Positions 54,303-63,407 of a stretch of DNA of 64,000 nucleotides are shown here, in pieces. Below the pieces are notes generated by a model that was given only the letters and a program-made list of their open reading frames with translations, was not told the origin of the DNA and searched no databases. The position numbers and the translations under genes are program-made. Source of the DNA: Halogeometricum limi (GTDB lineage Archaea > Halobacteriota > Halobacteria > Halobacteriales > Haloferacaceae); NCBI RefSeq assembly GCF_900115785.1, contig NZ_FOYS01000002.1, forward strand, positions 1 through 64,000. The letters are read 5' to 3'. Position 1 is the stretch's first letter, and the number at the start of each line of letters is the position of its first letter.

Positions 54303-54316
54303 GCCTCGAACGAGGC
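54303..54316. terminator. Hairpin after the rhodanese-MBL gene
   Basis: GCCTC (54303-54307) pairs with GAGGC (54312-54316) around GAAC, starting 2 nt after the stop codon. It may stabilise or end the transcript. Two imperfect copies of a 17-18 bp string (…CTCGCCGnTGGTAGnCA…) follow to about 54360. No T-run is present, so termination is only suggested. Confidence 0.35.
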
Positions 54317-54423
54317 AGTCGCTCGCCGGTTGGTAGCCACTCGCCGCTGGGTAGTCACTCGGGATACTGTCGTGACACGCGACGCACGGCACCGCGCGTC
54401 GCGAAGACTGGAGCGTCGTTCGC

Positions 54424-54750
54424 TCAGTCGTCGTCTGCGGCGGGTGCGGCCGACGCCGCGTCGTTCTCGATGCTCGGCGGGTAGACGCCGCGCTTCAGCT
54501 TCAGGTCGCTCTGCGGGCGCGCCATGCACGTCAGCGCGTAGTGTTCTTTCTCCTCGTCGGTGAAGCCGCGGGCGGCGGGTTGGACGACTTCGCCTTCGAT
54601 AATCTCCGCGGAACAGGCCAGACACATGCCGACCCGGCAGGAGTACTCCTGTGCGATGCCTTCCTCGATGCAGGCTTTGAGAATCGTCTGCTTGTCGGAA
54701 ACCTGAATCGACTCGCCCGTCCCGACGAACTCGACGGTGTACTCGGTCAT
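54424..54750 (-). CDS. Plant-type [2Fe-2S] ferredoxin
   Basis: A 108-residue ferredoxin. TEYTVEFVGTGESIQVSDKQTIL opens the beta-grasp fold. Cluster ligands are in YSCRVGMCLACSAEI (C-x4-C-x2-C) and the fourth in YALTCMARPQSD. The C-terminus is acidic. Haloarchaeal ferredoxins of this type accept electrons from 2-oxoacid oxidoreductases. The main haloarchaeal ferredoxin is longer and carries an inserted N-terminal domain, so this is a second, shorter type. It uses the ATG at 54750. Confidence 0.92.
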   Translation of the reverse strand: MTEYTVEFVGTGESIQVSDKQTILKACIEEGIAQEYSCRVGMCLACSAEIIEGEVVQPAARGFTDEEKEHYALTCMARPQSDLKLKRGVYPPSIENDAASAAPAADDD

Positions 54751-54876
54751 GTACCGAAATTTGCGGGACCGTATCAAAACTCTTTATGGAGTGATTCCGT
54801 CGCCGAACCGAGGTCGGAACGTGCCGGACGTCGGCGGCGACGGTGCGTTCCGCCGACCGCTGGCGGGTCCGAGCGG

Positions 54877-55314
54877 TCAGGTCAGTCCGCGCTCGGCCGC
54901 CCCCTCGCGTATCTTCTTCGCCCGCTTCCGCACGCGGTTCGCGTACCGCCGTACCTTCTCGGGTTTCTCGCCGTAGTAGGAGGCGACCCACTCAACGTCC
55001 ACGTTCTGTTGCGTGAGGAAGTAAGCGACGAGCGTATCCCGTCCGGCTTGGACTATCTCCGGCGGGATGCCTCGCTCTCCCGTGCCGGCCTCCTGAAAGC
55101 CGTTCACGTCGAAGTAGACGTCCGCGTACAGCGTCGCCGTCTGGGGGTCGTCGAACTCGATGCCCTCGTGGTGCGGTGCCTCGAACCGGTAGGCTGTCTC
55201 GTCTCCGCCGGCCGTTCGTTCGACGATTCGGACGCCGAGGATGTACTCGCGGTAGACGGACTCGGTCGGGTCCGCGGCCTGTTCGTCGGTCGTTCGCTGG
55301 TTGGTCTGTGACAT
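54877..55314 (-). CDS. Conserved protein of unknown function, 145 residues
   Basis: No family is recognised. The first ~30 residues are polar (MSQTNQRTTDEQAADPTES). A central part with regular strands (YREYILGVRIVERTAGGDET, ATLYADVYFDVNGFQE) and a basic helical end (VEWVASYYGEKPEKVRRYAN, then RVRKRAKKIREG) follow. The C-terminal helices could bind nucleic acid. The upstream extension to 55389 is arginine-rich and is rejected in favour of the ATG at 55314. It lies between the ferredoxin and PhoX genes on the same strand. Confidence 0.65.
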   Translation of the reverse strand: MSQTNQRTTDEQAADPTESVYREYILGVRIVERTAGGDETAYRFEAPHHEGIEFDDPQTATLYADVYFDVNGFQEAGTGERGIPPEIVQAGRDTLVAYFLTQQNVDVEWVASYYGEKPEKVRRYANRVRKRAKKIREGAAERGLT

Positions 55315-55407
55315 GTTAGGTCTCGAAGTGGGGCCGAGCGGTCGGCGACGGTTCACGGGCCGCCGTCCGGCGACCCGGCCGCGCAGCACCGGTCTCTCGG
55401 CACCGAG

Positions 55408-57693
55408 TTACTCGCTCGACGCTTCCTCGTCCGAGTCGTCGCCGTTTCCTTGGCCGTTACCGTTGCCTTGGTTCTGGCCGTTGCCCTGACCGTTACCGTT
55501 GCCTTGGCCCTGGCCGTTCTCGTCGCCGTTTCCGTTGCCTTGGCCGTCCTCGTCGTCGTTTCCGTCGTCCTGGCCGTTCTCGTCGCCGTCGCCGTCACCG
55601 TCGTCCGGGTCCTCGGGTTCGTAGACGTAGAGGCCGTCGTTCGGGTACGACCGGGCGGGTCCGCCGAAACCGTCCTCACAGCAGAGCACGCGGCCGTCGC
55701 GCATCGTGTAGACGTTGTCGACGTTCCGGAGGGCGTCGTTTGCGTCCTCCGGCGGGTCGGTGAAGTCCGGTCCGACGATGACCGGTTCGAGCGTCGAGAC
55801 GTTGTAATCGTCTTCGATTTCGGCGCGGTAGACCACGCCCCCGTCGACGCGGTCCATCTGGACGTCGCCTTCGTCGTCCGCCAGCGCGTCGTTGAACTCG
55901 GAGATGCCGAAGTAGACGTAGTCGCCCGGTCCGGCGTCGTCGACGCTGTCGACGCCCTCTGCCTTGTTGAACTCGATGGACGCGCCGATTTCCTTCGCGG
56001 CCGCGCGAGTCTCCAAGAACGGCACGCGTCGGAGTTCCTCGTCGACCCCGCCCGGACCGTTCTCCTCGTACTGCTTCGCCCACTCGACGATGTCCTCGTT
56101 CGAGATGTAGTTCCGGTTCCCGTTGTGGATGACTTCGAGGTCCGCTTCGCGAAGCGCCGCCGCCGGGTCGTCGGCCCAGTTCGTCTCGGCGTGCGATTCG
56201 AGGTAGTCGACCTGCGTGACGTCGTCGTACTCGGCGACCCACGACTCGACTTCCGCGTTGGTCGCGTGCCCGAGTTCGATCCACTCCACTTCGAGGGGGA
56301 CGTCCGCGGGAGAGTTCCGTTGGCCGGCCTCCTCGGCGTTCGCCGCGTCGTTCGTTATCTTCGGCGCGTACAGCGTCCCCGACACCCGCATCGGGTCGTC
56401 GAACCACGGGATGGGCGAGTCGGCGACGAACTTGTAGATGCCCTTGCTGTCGCCGTCAGAACAGCCGTAGACGGTCTTCTCGTCGCCGAGGATGTCCGGC
56501 GCTTCCCACGAGGCCCGACCCATCACGTAGTACTTGACGGCTTCGGGTTCGTCGGCCGCCGGTTCGCGGAAGTCGACGAAGTAGCCGTAGCGGTACGGGT
56601 TCGGGTAGACGTCGTCTATCGGCGTCGTCGCGAGGTTCTGGTCGTCGACCTGGTCGTTCTGGTCGGACCCGAGGTAGTACGCGAGGAACTCGACCCCGGT
56701 CAGCGACCAGTAGCCCTGCGGTTCGAAGTCCTCCGCGAGGTGGTCCTTCTCCGCGTACGTCGATATCGCGTTCGATATCTCGCTCGGATTCGGTCGGTTC
56801 CAGAACTGGCAAGCGCCGACGAGTCCCAGACCGGACCCGGCCTCGACGATGTCGCTCACCGTCGCCGTCAGGTTGACGCGCGGATGCGAGTAGTTCTCCT
56901 CGGCCGAAATCATCGTCTCCCACGGGCTGAGGTCGCCGTAACAGTTGATTCGAGTCCCGCCGTGCGCGCGGAGCGACTCGGTGTTCGTCAGGTTCATCGC
57001 GTTCTCCATGTCGGCCTGCCACTCCCCGTCGTCGTCCTGACTGAGCGGAACCCGCGAGACGCACCCGGGACTGTTCTCCCAGTTCGTGAACAGATAGCCC
57101 TCCGTCCCCTCGTCGTTCGTGGAGACGAACTGGTTGCAGTCGGGGTTGCTCGCGGCGAGTCCGTACTGCGTGCCCGCGAAGTACGGTCGCTCCTCTCGTT
57201 CGGGGTCCTCGGGGCTCTGACGCATGATTTCGTCCCCGTCGGGCGTCTGCGTCACGCCGAGCAGTTCGTCGCCGCCGTTGATGGGTTGACGCCCGTAGAA
57301 GAGGAGTTCGTAGTTCCCGTTCGCGGCCCGAACGTCTCGCTGTTCCTCTTCTGTCTCCGGAATACCGACCTCCTCGAAGTCGTCGTTGTTCCCGTCGAAC
57401 TGGAACCGGAATCCGCTGAAGTAACCGACGCCGGCCCGGCCGAACGGTTCGGGGTTCTCCTCGGCGGGATGCTGGAGACTGTACAGCAGGGACCCGTCCT
57501 GGAAGACGAACGGCCCCGTCATCTCCGCGCCGAACGCCGTCGTCGAGTGGCGCTTGAGGCTCCCCTTGACGCTGGGTGCCCCCGGTGTGTCTGACTCCTC
57601 TACCTCGTCTGCACTCGCGGCCCCCGCGACACTCGCTCCGAGTGTGGCGGCCACGGAACTCGCCATCAGCTTTCGTCTGCTTAGGTCAACCAT
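55408..57693 (-). CDS. phoX: PhoX-type alkaline phosphatase, Tat-exported, with Gly-Gln-Asn repeat tail
   Basis: A 761-residue secreted phosphatase of the PhoX (DUF839) family. The N-terminus VDLSRRKLMASSVAATLGAS is a twin-arginine signal that ends near AASA. PhoX motifs AHGGTRINCYGDLSPWETMISAEENY and YKFVADSPIPWF are visible, the first holding conserved metal ligands of the Ca/Fe enzyme. After about residue 695 the protein turns into Asp/Gly and then GQGNGNG-type repeats, about 65 residues, probably a wall or ion-binding tail. It frees phosphate from organic esters outside the cell. An A/T-rich promoter lies upstream. Confidence 0.92.
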   Translation of the reverse strand: MVDLSRRKLMASSVAATLGASVAGAASADEVEESDTPGAPSVKGSLKRHSTTAFGAEMTGPFVFQDGSLLYSLQHPAEENPEPFGRAGVGYFSGFRFQFDGNNDDFEEVGIPETEEEQRDVRAANGNYELLFYGRQPINGGDELLGVTQTPDGDEIMRQSPEDPEREERPYFAGTQYGLAASNPDCNQFVSTNDEGTEGYLFTNWENSPGCVSRVPLSQDDDGEWQADMENAMNLTNTESLRAHGGTRINCYGDLSPWETMISAEENYSHPRVNLTATVSDIVEAGSGLGLVGACQFWNRPNPSEISNAISTYAEKDHLAEDFEPQGYWSLTGVEFLAYYLGSDQNDQVDDQNLATTPIDDVYPNPYRYGYFVDFREPAADEPEAVKYYVMGRASWEAPDILGDEKTVYGCSDGDSKGIYKFVADSPIPWFDDPMRVSGTLYAPKITNDAANAEEAGQRNSPADVPLEVEWIELGHATNAEVESWVAEYDDVTQVDYLESHAETNWADDPAAALREADLEVIHNGNRNYISNEDIVEWAKQYEENGPGGVDEELRRVPFLETRAAAKEIGASIEFNKAEGVDSVDDAGPGDYVYFGISEFNDALADDEGDVQMDRVDGGVVYRAEIEDDYNVSTLEPVIVGPDFTDPPEDANDALRNVDNVYTMRDGRVLCCEDGFGGPARSYPNDGLYVYEPEDPDDGDGDGDENGQDDGNDDEDGQGNGNGDENGQGQGNGNGQGNGQNQGNGNGQGNGDDSDEEASSE

Positions 57694-58049
57694 CTGAGTA
57701 CACGAGTAGCTGTCTCGCTAATGAGCATTTATAATTGGGATATATAAGGGAATAACAATCTAGACATAGCCTGTAGTAATACGTAGCAGTACGTTGCAGA
57801 AAGACCTCTGAGCGGCGAAATATTGCTTCTGGAGACTGCTATCTTCTAGAGAATGTCAGATGCTTAGTGAACGCAGATTGGGGTGTTGTGAACGCACTGT
57901 ACAACTATCTATGTCTCCAAAGACGAAGATTTCCGCTCCCCTCGGAGTCCGGCCTCTATGAGGGGCGTCCGTTCCGAAGTCGTCGAGTAGCCGTTGTACA
58001 CGTTTTTCGACACGAATTCCACGAGTTCGAGACAGTCTCGCGTCGGTCG
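57694..58049 (-). promoter_or_regulatory. A/T-rich phoX upstream region with tandem 10-bp repeat
   Basis: This gap is clearly more A/T-rich than the window. On the minus strand TTATAAAT near 57727-57735 sits about 38 nt before the phoX ATG, with a second TATATA near 57741. TACGTAGCAG (57780-57789) and TACGTTGCAG (57790-57799) are tandem copies with one mismatch, one helical turn apart. They could bind a phosphate-starvation regulator. No gene is supported here, although a short ATG-led frame begins at 57867. Confidence 0.5.
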
Positions 58050-58484
58050 CTACCCGTCGTCGTGCGTCCGAACCGTCAGCACGGGGACGTCGGAACTCCG
58101 GACGACTTTCTCCGTGACGCTCCCGAGGAGGTAGCGGTTCAGTCCGCTCCGGCCGTGCGTCCCCATCACGACGACGTCGCAGTCCTCCTCGTCGGCGTAG
58201 TCGAGAATCGTCTGATACGCCGTCCCCGTCTGGACGCTCGCCGTCACGTCGACGCCCTCGCGCTCTGCGGCCTCGACGATGTGGTCGACGGCCTGTTTCC
58301 CCTCGTCTTCGAGGGCTTCGAGGACGATGTCCGCACCGGCCTCGAGCGAGGCGTACGCGCCCGAGTCCACGACGTAGAGCGCGTGGATGCTCGCACCGTA
58401 CTGCTTCGCGAGGTCGACCGCGTGTTCGACCGCACGGTCCGTCGCCTGACTCCCGTCCGTCGGCACGAGTATGCGTTCGTACAT
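58050..58484 (-). CDS. Universal stress protein UspA family
   Basis: A 144-residue UspA protein. MYERILVPTDGSQATDRAVEHAV and the ATP-binding signature VVMGTHGRSGLNRYLLGSVTEKVV (G-x2-G-x9-G-S/T) are intact, followed by VPVLTVR. Such proteins act in stress responses; haloarchaea have many copies with unassigned roles. It lies 60 nt downstream of a small minus-strand gene. Confidence 0.93.
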   Translation of the reverse strand: MYERILVPTDGSQATDRAVEHAVDLAKQYGASIHALYVVDSGAYASLEAGADIVLEALEDEGKQAVDHIVEAAEREGVDVTASVQTGTAYQTILDYADEEDCDVVVMGTHGRSGLNRYLLGSVTEKVVRSSDVPVLTVRTHDDG

Positions 58485-58544
58485 CGAGTGCCGATACGAC
58501 GCGACGCGGTTAGAAACTGTTCGCCGAAGAGGGGTGTTTCTCGG

Positions 58545-58835
58545 CTATTCGACGTCTTCGACGGACTCGCCGCGGAAGGCGAGTAGCGCCTCTTCGCACC
58601 GTTGTAACCCGTCGATTCGGGCGGTCTCGTCGAGCGAGACGGTCTCGACGACGGTCCAGCCGTCGCTCTCGTCGAACGCCAGTCCCTTCACCCACGATTC
58701 GGTCGCGAGGATGACGGCGCTCGCGTCGCCCTCCTCGCGGATGGGGCTCGCGAGTTCGACGGCCTCCGAGTGGTTGAGGTCGACGAGTTCCTTCGCTGAC
58801 AGCGGTCTCGGCGGAAGCGACTCCACGATTGCCAT
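58545..58835 (-). CDS. Conserved haloarchaeal protein, 96 residues
   Basis: A small acidic alpha/beta protein: MAIVESLPPRPLSAKELVDL, NHSEAVELASPIREEGDASA and VETVSLDETARIDGLQRCEE. No catalytic motif or known domain is recognised. The ATG at 58835 is chosen because the upstream extension is basic. It is divergent from the Agl23-like gene with a 94-nt gap. Confidence 0.7.
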   Translation of the reverse strand: MAIVESLPPRPLSAKELVDLNHSEAVELASPIREEGDASAVILATESWVKGLAFDESDGWTVVETVSLDETARIDGLQRCEEALLAFRGESVEDVE

Positions 58836-58929
58836 GGTCGTCGCTCGGCCGTCGCGGTGCTTGTGCCTTCCGAACCGTCCGCCCACCGCGACCAAAAAGC
58901 TTCTACGGGATTACGCGGGAGTCTCTCCC

Positions 58930-60630
58930 ATGACTCTCGGAGACGCGGCCGACGACGGCGCCGCGACTCGATTCGGCCTCCGGTTCCGCGGGGACCGAGT
59001 CGCCGCGGCCGTCGTCTTCCTCGCCGCACTCGCCCTCCTCGTCCGTCTCGTCGGCCTCGGTGCTCGGCCGTTCCACTGGGACGAGGCCCGCGTCGGCTAC
59101 TGGACGCTCCGCTATCTGGAGACCGGTGCGTTCGAATACCGCCCCCTCGCCGGTGGTCCCCTCCTCTATCACCTCGACAGACTGGTATTCGCCCTCGTCG
59201 GCGTCTCCGACGCGCTCGCACGTCTCCCCGTCGCCGTCCTCGGCGCGGCACTGCCGCTCTGTGCGCTGCTCTTCCGGGACAGACTCGACGACGCCGAGAC
59301 GCTGGTGTTCGCCGCGCTCCTCGGGTTCAACCCGCTCTTCGTCTACTACTCGCGCTTCCTCCGCGGCGACGTTCCCCTCGCGCTGTTCGCCCTCGCGTTC
59401 GTCGGCTTCTCGCTCCGCGCGTACGACCGCCGGAGCAGACGCGACGCGTACGCCGCGGCCGTCTCACTCGCTCTGACGCTCGGGTCGTCGGGCTTCGCGG
59501 CCGCCTACCTCCTCTGCTGGGCGGCCGTCGCCGTCCTCCTCGTCGACCAACCGAGCGCCGTCCTCGACGGAGGTGCGTCCGCCCGCCGTCTCCTCGGGTC
59601 GGTTCGCTCGCGCGTCGCGGGCCGAACCGCGTCCGCCGTCCGCGCCTCGCTCCTCTTTCTCGGGACGACGGTACTCCTCTTCGCCCCGCGCGCCGGCCCG
59701 AACGTCGACGTCGGTCTCACGAGGCCGACGACGTGGCACCTCGTCCTCTACGAGTCCACCGTCGGCGCCCTCTGGTCGTTCGTCGGCGTTCGCGTCCTTC
59801 GCCGCTGGCCGTACTGGACGCACGAACTGTTCCCCTACGTCGGCGACCTGTTCGATACGCTCGGCTACGTCGCCCTCCCGATTCTCCTCGCGGCCGTCGC
59901 CGTCTTCGCGTGGAACCGGTACGTCACCTCGCCCGGTCGCCCCCTCGTCGACGCGTTCGTCTACTGGGCCGCCGTCGCCGTCGCGGTGTTCCCCGTCGTG
60001 ACCGAGGTGTCCGCGCCGTGGGTCGCACTCCACGTCGTCCTCCCCCTCACGCTCCTCGCGGCCGTCGGCGGCGCGGCACTGCTTCGCTACACCGTCTCCG
60101 TCGCCGGCGGTGACGACCGGGACGTTGCGACTGTGGCGGCCACGACGCTCCTCCTCGTCGCCGTCGTCGCGCAGGCCGGCGCGGTCACCGCGACGGGCGT
60201 CTACGGCCCGTCCGACCGGTCGAACGACCTCGCGCAGTTCGCCCAACCGAGCGACGACCTGACTCCGCTCTTCCGGAACGCCACCGCCGTCGCCGACGAC
60301 GACCCGTCGACGCCCGAGGTGCTGTACGTCGGTCCCGACTACTACACGGCGTGGGACCCCGGAAACGAGTGGCCGCCGGTCGTCCAGAACTGGGGGAACC
60401 GACTCCCCCTCCCGTGGTACTTCGAACGGGCCGACGCGGACACCATCAGCACGGAGAACGTGACGACGTTCGACCGACGGGCGCGGAACCACTCGACGCC
60501 GCCCATCGTCGTCACCGAACCTGGTCTCTCCGGGGCGATGCGAGACAGACTCGGCGACGAGTACGCGGCGACTCGGTACCACCTCGGCTTGTGGGACCGG
60601 CGCGCCGTCGTGTTCGTGCGGCAGTCGTAG
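58930..60630 (+). CDS. Agl23-like membrane protein (TIGR03663, GT-C-like)
   Basis: A 566-residue polytopic membrane protein. RPFHWDEARVGYWTLRYLETGAFEYRPLAGGPLLYHLDRL (given in two pieces in the family) has the acidic loop of GT-C/PMT-type enzymes just after the first membrane helix. About ten hydrophobic segments follow, then an extracellular C-terminal part of about 150 residues with FRNATAVADDDPSTPEVLYV. TIGR03663 is named 'flippase activity-associated protein Agl23'. It probably helps a lipid-linked sugar step at the membrane. It lies 35 kb away from the main agl island. Confidence 0.82.
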   Translation: MTLGDAADDGAATRFGLRFRGDRVAAAVVFLAALALLVRLVGLGARPFHWDEARVGYWTLRYLETGAFEYRPLAGGPLLYHLDRLVFALVGVSDALARLPVAVLGAALPLCALLFRDRLDDAETLVFAALLGFNPLFVYYSRFLRGDVPLALFALAFVGFSLRAYDRRSRRDAYAAAVSLALTLGSSGFAAAYLLCWAAVAVLLVDQPSAVLDGGASARRLLGSVRSRVAGRTASAVRASLLFLGTTVLLFAPRAGPNVDVGLTRPTTWHLVLYESTVGALWSFVGVRVLRRWPYWTHELFPYVGDLFDTLGYVALPILLAAVAVFAWNRYVTSPGRPLVDAFVYWAAVAVAVFPVVTEVSAPWVALHVVLPLTLLAAVGGAALLRYTVSVAGGDDRDVATVAATTLLLVAVVAQAGAVTATGVYGPSDRSNDLAQFAQPSDDLTPLFRNATAVADDDPSTPEVLYVGPDYYTAWDPGNEWPPVVQNWGNRLPLPWYFERADADTISTENVTTFDRRARNHSTPPIVVTEPGLSGAMRDRLGDEYAATRYHLGLWDRRAVVFVRQS

Positions 60631-60761
60631 TCGCGCGCTAGCCGTGACCGTGCGGGAGTCGTCGCGTACGGGAGTCGTCGAACGGACGAGAAGCGGAGTC
60701 CGAACGCCGTCGCTCAGCCGTCAGCGTCGAAAGAACAGGATGCTTCGTCTCTGTCGTCGGG

Positions 60762-61715
60762 TTACCGGAAGCCCATCGCTTCGATCTGCTCTTGATACCG
60801 GTTGCGGATGGTGACTTCCGTCACCTGCGCGACGTCGGCGACTTCGCGCTGGGTCTTCTTCTCGTTGCAGAGCAGGGAGGCGGCGTAGATGGCGGCGGCC
60901 GCGAATCCCGTGGGCGACTTGCCCGAGAGCAGGCCCTGTTCGGCGGAGACGTCGATTATCTCTGTCGCCTTCGCCTGCACCTCCTCGCTCAGACCGAGTG
61001 CGGAGGCGAAGCGCGGGACGAACTGCTTGGGGTCGACGGGCTTCAGTTCCAGACCGAGTTCCTGGGAGATGTAGCGGTACGTCCGTCCAATCTCCTTCTG
61101 CGGAACGCGGGACACTTCGGCGACTTCGTCGAGCGAACGGGGGATACCTTCCTGCCGGCAGGCGGCGTAGAGCGCGGAGGTGGCGACGCCCTCGATGGAG
61201 CGCCCGCGAATCAGGTCCTCGTTCAGCGCGCGTCGATAGATGACGGACGCGACTTCACGAACCGAGCGCGGAACGCCGAGCGCGGAGGCCATCCGGTCGA
61301 TTTCCGAGAGCGCGAACTGCAGGTTTCGCTCGCCCGCGTCCTTCGTTCGGATTCGCTCCTGCCACTTTCGGAGTCGGTGCATCTGCGAGCGCTTCTCCGA
61401 GGAGAGCGAGCGTCCGTAGGCGTCTTTGTCCTTCCAGTCGATGGTCGTCGTCAGTCCGCGGTCGTGCATCGTCTCGGTGATGGGCGCGCCGACGCGGGAC
61501 TTCGACTGCCGTTCGGAGTGGTTGAACGCCCGCCACTCCGGGCCGCGGTCGATCTGTCGCTCGTCCAAGACCAAGCCGCAGTCGTCGCACACTAACTCCC
61601 CCTGGTCAGCGTCCGTGATGATATTGGTGGACTCACACTCCGGGCACGCAATCCGCTCGTCGGAACTCTGCTCCACTTCCTGCTCCTGCTGACGCTGGCG
61701 GCTCGGACGTTCCAT
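60762..61715 (-). CDS. tfb: Transcription initiation factor TFB
   Basis: A 317-residue TFIIB homolog. The N-terminal zinc ribbon [27 protein letters not shown] is complete. The B-finger/linker has [27 protein letters not shown], and two cyclin repeats end in [11 protein letters not shown]. It recruits RNA polymerase to TBP-bound promoters and reads the BRE. Haloarchaea carry several TFBs, and which paralog this is cannot be told. An A/T-rich promoter (ttataaggtttg) lies directly upstream, so the transcript is probably short-leadered. Confidence 0.96.
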   Translation of the reverse strand: MERPSRQRQQEQEVEQSSDERIACPECESTNIITDADQGELVCDDCGLVLDERQIDRGPEWRAFNHSERQSKSRVGAPITETMHDRGLTTTIDWKDKDAYGRSLSSEKRSQMHRLRKWQERIRTKDAGERNLQFALSEIDRMASALGVPRSVREVASVIYRRALNEDLIRGRSIEGVATSALYAACRQEGIPRSLDEVAEVSRVPQKEIGRTYRYISQELGLELKPVDPKQFVPRFASALGLSEEVQAKATEIIDVSAEQGLLSGKSPTGFAAAAIYAASLLCNEKKTQREVADVAQVTEVTIRNRYQEQIEAMGFR

Positions 61716-61845
61716 TATAAGGTTTGTGGTGGAGGATGCATTTAAGTCTTTGTGCTATCGTGTCGGCTGAATACGATGATTAGATGGTAGTAACGACCGT
61801 TCATACACCGATTTGATTATCCGGTAACCGGTCGAAACGAACTGT

Positions 61846-62781
61846 ATGCGTAGCCGAACCGTATTCGTGGTTCTCGCCGTACTCGTCGTCTCGGGCTGTC
61901 TCGGGGCTGTTTCTCCGGGCGCGTCGCCGACGGAGACGTCGGACGCCGACGGAACCTCCGACTTCGGCGGTCCGAGCGTCACCGTGACCGTCGCGGAAGT
62001 CGTGGACGGCGACACGGTGAAAGTCCGATACGCCAACGGGTCGCGCGACACCGTTCGCCTCCTCGGCGTCGACACGCCCGAGGTGTACGGGTCGAACGCG
62101 CCGGGCGAGTTCGAGGGCGTCCCTGACACCGAGGCGGGCGTCGCCTGTCTCGACGCCGCCGGCGAAGACGCCTCCGCGTACGCGAGAGAGCGACTCTCCG
62201 GCGAGGAAGTCACCCTCGTCTTCGACGAGACGGCGGACCGCCGCGGCTACTACGGCCGTCTCCTCGCGTACGTCTCCGTCGACGGGAGGTCGTTCAACCT
62301 CGCACTCCTCGAATCCGGACACGCTCGCGTGTACGACAGTACCTTTACCGAACGTGAACGCTATCGCGCCGCCGAGGCGGACGCCCGCGCGGCGGGGCGC
62401 GGCCTCTGGTCGTGCGCCGACCGGACGACGACGGGAACGAGCGCCGACGACGCCTCCATCGACGTCGTTCGGATTCACCCCGACGCCGCGGGCGACGACA
62501 ACGAGAATCTCGACGACGAGTACGTCGTCTTCCGAAACGAGGGCGAGGAGTCGGTGAATCTCACGGGCTGGTCCGTCGTCGACGCGGCGGGCAACGAGTA
62601 CGACTTCCCGCCGGGGACGACGCTCGAACCCGGCGCGGAACTGACGCTCGTGACCGGACGGGGAACCGACAGTCGGGAGACGCTCTACTGGGGCCGCGAG
62701 TCCGCGGTGTGGAACAACGGCGGGGACACGGTCGAACTTCGGGACGGACGCGGCGTCGTCGAGGCCGAGCGTCGGTACTGA
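61846..62781 (+). CDS. Secreted lipoprotein nuclease with lamin-tail domain
   Basis: A 311-residue exported protein. The signal VFVVLAVLVVSGCLGAV ends in a lipobox with the Cys at about 17. A Ser/Thr/Asp linker leads to a staphylococcal-nuclease-type domain (about 45-185): VTVAEVVDGDTVKVRYANG, VRLLGVDTPEVYG, and GYYGRLLAYVSVDGRSFN with the catalytic Asp/Arg/Glu set. The C-terminal lamin-tail-like domain (about 200-311) has DDEYVVFRNEGEESVNLTGW and WNNGGDTVELRD. It would degrade external DNA for phosphate or nutrients. Confidence 0.9.
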   Translation: MRSRTVFVVLAVLVVSGCLGAVSPGASPTETSDADGTSDFGGPSVTVTVAEVVDGDTVKVRYANGSRDTVRLLGVDTPEVYGSNAPGEFEGVPDTEAGVACLDAAGEDASAYARERLSGEEVTLVFDETADRRGYYGRLLAYVSVDGRSFNLALLESGHARVYDSTFTERERYRAAEADARAAGRGLWSCADRTTTGTSADDASIDVVRIHPDAAGDDNENLDDEYVVFRNEGEESVNLTGWSVVDAAGNEYDFPPGTTLEPGAELTLVTGRGTDSRETLYWGRESAVWNNGGDTVELRDGRGVVEAERRY

Positions 62782-63005
62782 CGCGACTCGACGACGAGTA
62801 CCCGCGTCCGAGGGGGGAGGAATGGGGGAATGGGGGACGCGGAGCGTGCGACCCCATGCGTTGGTATCACACGGAGAGGCTTCAGTCCCTCGGGCCGTTC
62901 ATCTCCCGCGCACAACTCTTCTCCGTCCTTCGATAATCTCCCGATAATATTACTATTGGACATTCAACAAGGCTTTTGTATGATTAGCAGGTATGTGCTA
63001 GTGTC

Positions 63006-63407
63006 ATGAGCACGACCCCCACTTCGAACGCGTCTGCGCCCCACGAGATAGCCACCGACACCGTCAGCGACGTGACGCCAATCGTCGTCTCGGCGTCGAG
63101 TCTCGACTCGACGGCCCCGGACTACCTGCGCGACGTGAAGGCTGAACTCGTCGGAGACGGCTATCATCCGACGGTGCTGACCGTCGACGCCTGTTTCGGT
63201 GAGGACTGTCCGCTGGCGACGCAGGACGTCGCCGACGAACTCCGAGCGTACGTCCGCGCCGCGTCGTTCCTCGGGACCGCCCGCGTCGAGGTCACCGTCG
63301 ACGAGGCGGCCGACGAAGCGGCCGTTCGGACGGCGCTCCGCGCACTCGAAGAGCGAGCGCACCGCGAGGGGGTCGCTTTTTCGGTGTCCGGCGCGATATC
63401 CGCCTGA
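63006..63407 (+). CDS. Conserved haloarchaeal protein, 133 residues
   Basis: A small protein with an N-terminal polar leader (MSTTPTSNASAPHEIATDTV), a strand-rich centre (TPIVVSASSLDSTAPDYLRD, YHPTVLTVDACFGEDCPLAT) and a helical end (AAVRTALRALEERAHREG). DACFGEDC has two Cys, but no known motif is complete. Its stop overlaps the start of the methyltransferase gene (TGATG), so it is coupled to it. The 224-nt gap upstream holds CGATAAT twice (62931-62937, 62942-62948) near the likely promoter. Confidence 0.7.
   Translation: MSTTPTSNASAPHEIATDTVSDVTPIVVSASSLDSTAPDYLRDVKAELVGDGYHPTVLTVDACFGEDCPLATQDVADELRAYVRAASFLGTARVEVTVDEAADEAAVRTALRALEERAHREGVAFSVSGAISA

Noticed and set aside
55420-55610. 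Short-period repeat that could be taken for a CRISPR or satellite
   Set aside because: It is in frame inside phoX and encodes the Gly-Gln-Asn tail; there are no spacers.
57867-58586. 239-codon plus-strand open frame after the phoX promoter region
   Set aside because: Mostly antisense to the UspA gene, with poor composition. Only the first ~60 codons are free of overlap and show no family.
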